DNA from: Granulicella sp. UBA5172
GTDB taxonomy: Bacteria > Acidobacteriota > Terriglobia > Terriglobales > Acidobacteriaceae
Assembly: GCA_002413385.1 (NCBI GenBank)
Contig: DHWW01000028.1
Location: forward strand, 1 to 6,654
Direction: 5' to 3'
Length of the DNA: 6,654 nt
The notes under the pieces were generated by a model. The model was not told the DNA's origin. It was given only the letters and a program-made list of their open reading frames with translations, and searched no databases. Below are positions 6,360 to 6,654 of the stretch, in pieces. Both the position numbers and the translations under genes were made by a program. How positions within the stretch are numbered: position 1 is the stretch's first letter; the number at the start of each line of letters is the position of its first letter.

Positions 6360-6654
6360 ATGAATGATCTGACGCGTCGCGAGTTCATAAACACAGCTGC
6401 GGTAGCTGCGGTAGGCGGCGCAATCATTGGCCCTACAGCATTTCTCAATGCCACGACCGCAGGCGCTCCATTTGCGAGGACCCATTCCAGCGCTGTTAAT
6501 TATGTCGGGCCAATCACTCCGATTGACTCTGTGATCTTCCCAAAACCACAAGAGATATCCAGTTCGGACGATAACTTGATTCTTGACAATCAAGTGACCA
6601 TTGTTGTCCCGCTGAATGCTTCCGAGCAAGATCTATTTCTCGCGCGCTCACTAG
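6360..6654 (+). CDS. Tat-exported protein, N-terminal part, possibly a GH20-type or related glycosidase (3' end outside the window)
   Basis: Only the first 98 residues are visible. They begin with a clear twin-arginine signal, TRREFINTAAVAAVGG (5-20), followed by a small-residue hydrophobic stretch and a likely Ala-rich cleavage region at about 31-39. The protein should therefore be exported already folded. From about residue 57 the pattern VIFPKPQEI, then NLILDNQVTIVVP, then ASEQDLFLARSL matches the general layout of the N-terminal accessory (GH20b, zincin-like) domain that precedes GH20 and some other glycosidase barrels. The GH20 protein in this window shows a similar layout (ILPLPAHMI, then FLIDGSFGVTL, then LLRARQRFL). 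That resemblance is by eye over about 40 residues, so the family is only a suggestion. It is on the same strand as the GH20-GH27 pair, 227 bp downstream, and probably belongs to the same functional locus. The frame is open to the end of the window. Confidence 0.75.
   Translation, partial: MNDLTRREFINTAAVAAVGGAIIGPTAFLNATTAGAPFARTHSSAVNYVGPITPIDSVIFPKPQEISSSDDNLILDNQVTIVVPLNASEQDLFLARSL

Overview
The window looks like a glycan-utilisation locus from an Acidobacteriota genome, most likely class Terriglobia. I judge this from the style of the proteins: an Oar-like TonB-dependent receptor barrel, a GH20 enzyme with the Acidobacteria-type context around its catalytic HIGGDE motif, and a Tat-exported protein next door. 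The taxon is inferred from family resemblance, not from a marker gene. All genes are on the + strand, and the window starts and ends inside genes.

Layout: (1) 1-2136 is the C-terminal 711 residues of an outer-membrane TonB-dependent receptor, whose start lies upstream of the window. (2) 2137-2340 is a 204-bp gap with a small hairpin and, close to the next gene, a tandem 12-bp direct repeat. (3) 2341-4395 is a secreted GH20 beta-N-acetylhexosaminidase that starts at TTG. (4) 4399-6132 starts 3 nt after the GH20 stop, with a strong Shine-Dalgarno. It is a secreted GH27 enzyme with a C-terminal ricin-B-type (CBM13-like) beta-trefoil. (5) 6133-6359 is a 227-bp non-coding gap with a 13-bp-stem inverted repeat. 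(6) 6360 to the window end is the start of a Tat-exported protein. Its first residues after the signal resemble the N-terminal accessory domain of GH20-type enzymes.

How the genes may work together: the receptor would import glycan fragments across the outer membrane, and the exported hydrolases would trim terminal sugars. The GH27 protein is usually the kind annotated as alpha-galactosidase. Its 2-position recognition loop, however, carries the Ser/Ala pair (S229, A232) that separates animal alpha-N-acetylgalactosaminidase from alpha-galactosidase (Glu/Leu there). Paired in one transcript with a beta-N-acetylhexosaminidase, this suggests an operon for removing alpha- and beta-linked HexNAc, particularly GalNAc, from a glycan such as a glycolipid, an O-glycan or a fungal galactosaminogalactan. 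The substrate is inference. The most notable structural oddity is in the GH20 protein: its predicted mature form has exactly two cysteines, and both sit in active-site motifs.

I see no mobile element, CRISPR array, tRNA or rRNA gene, and no convincing Rho-independent terminator.
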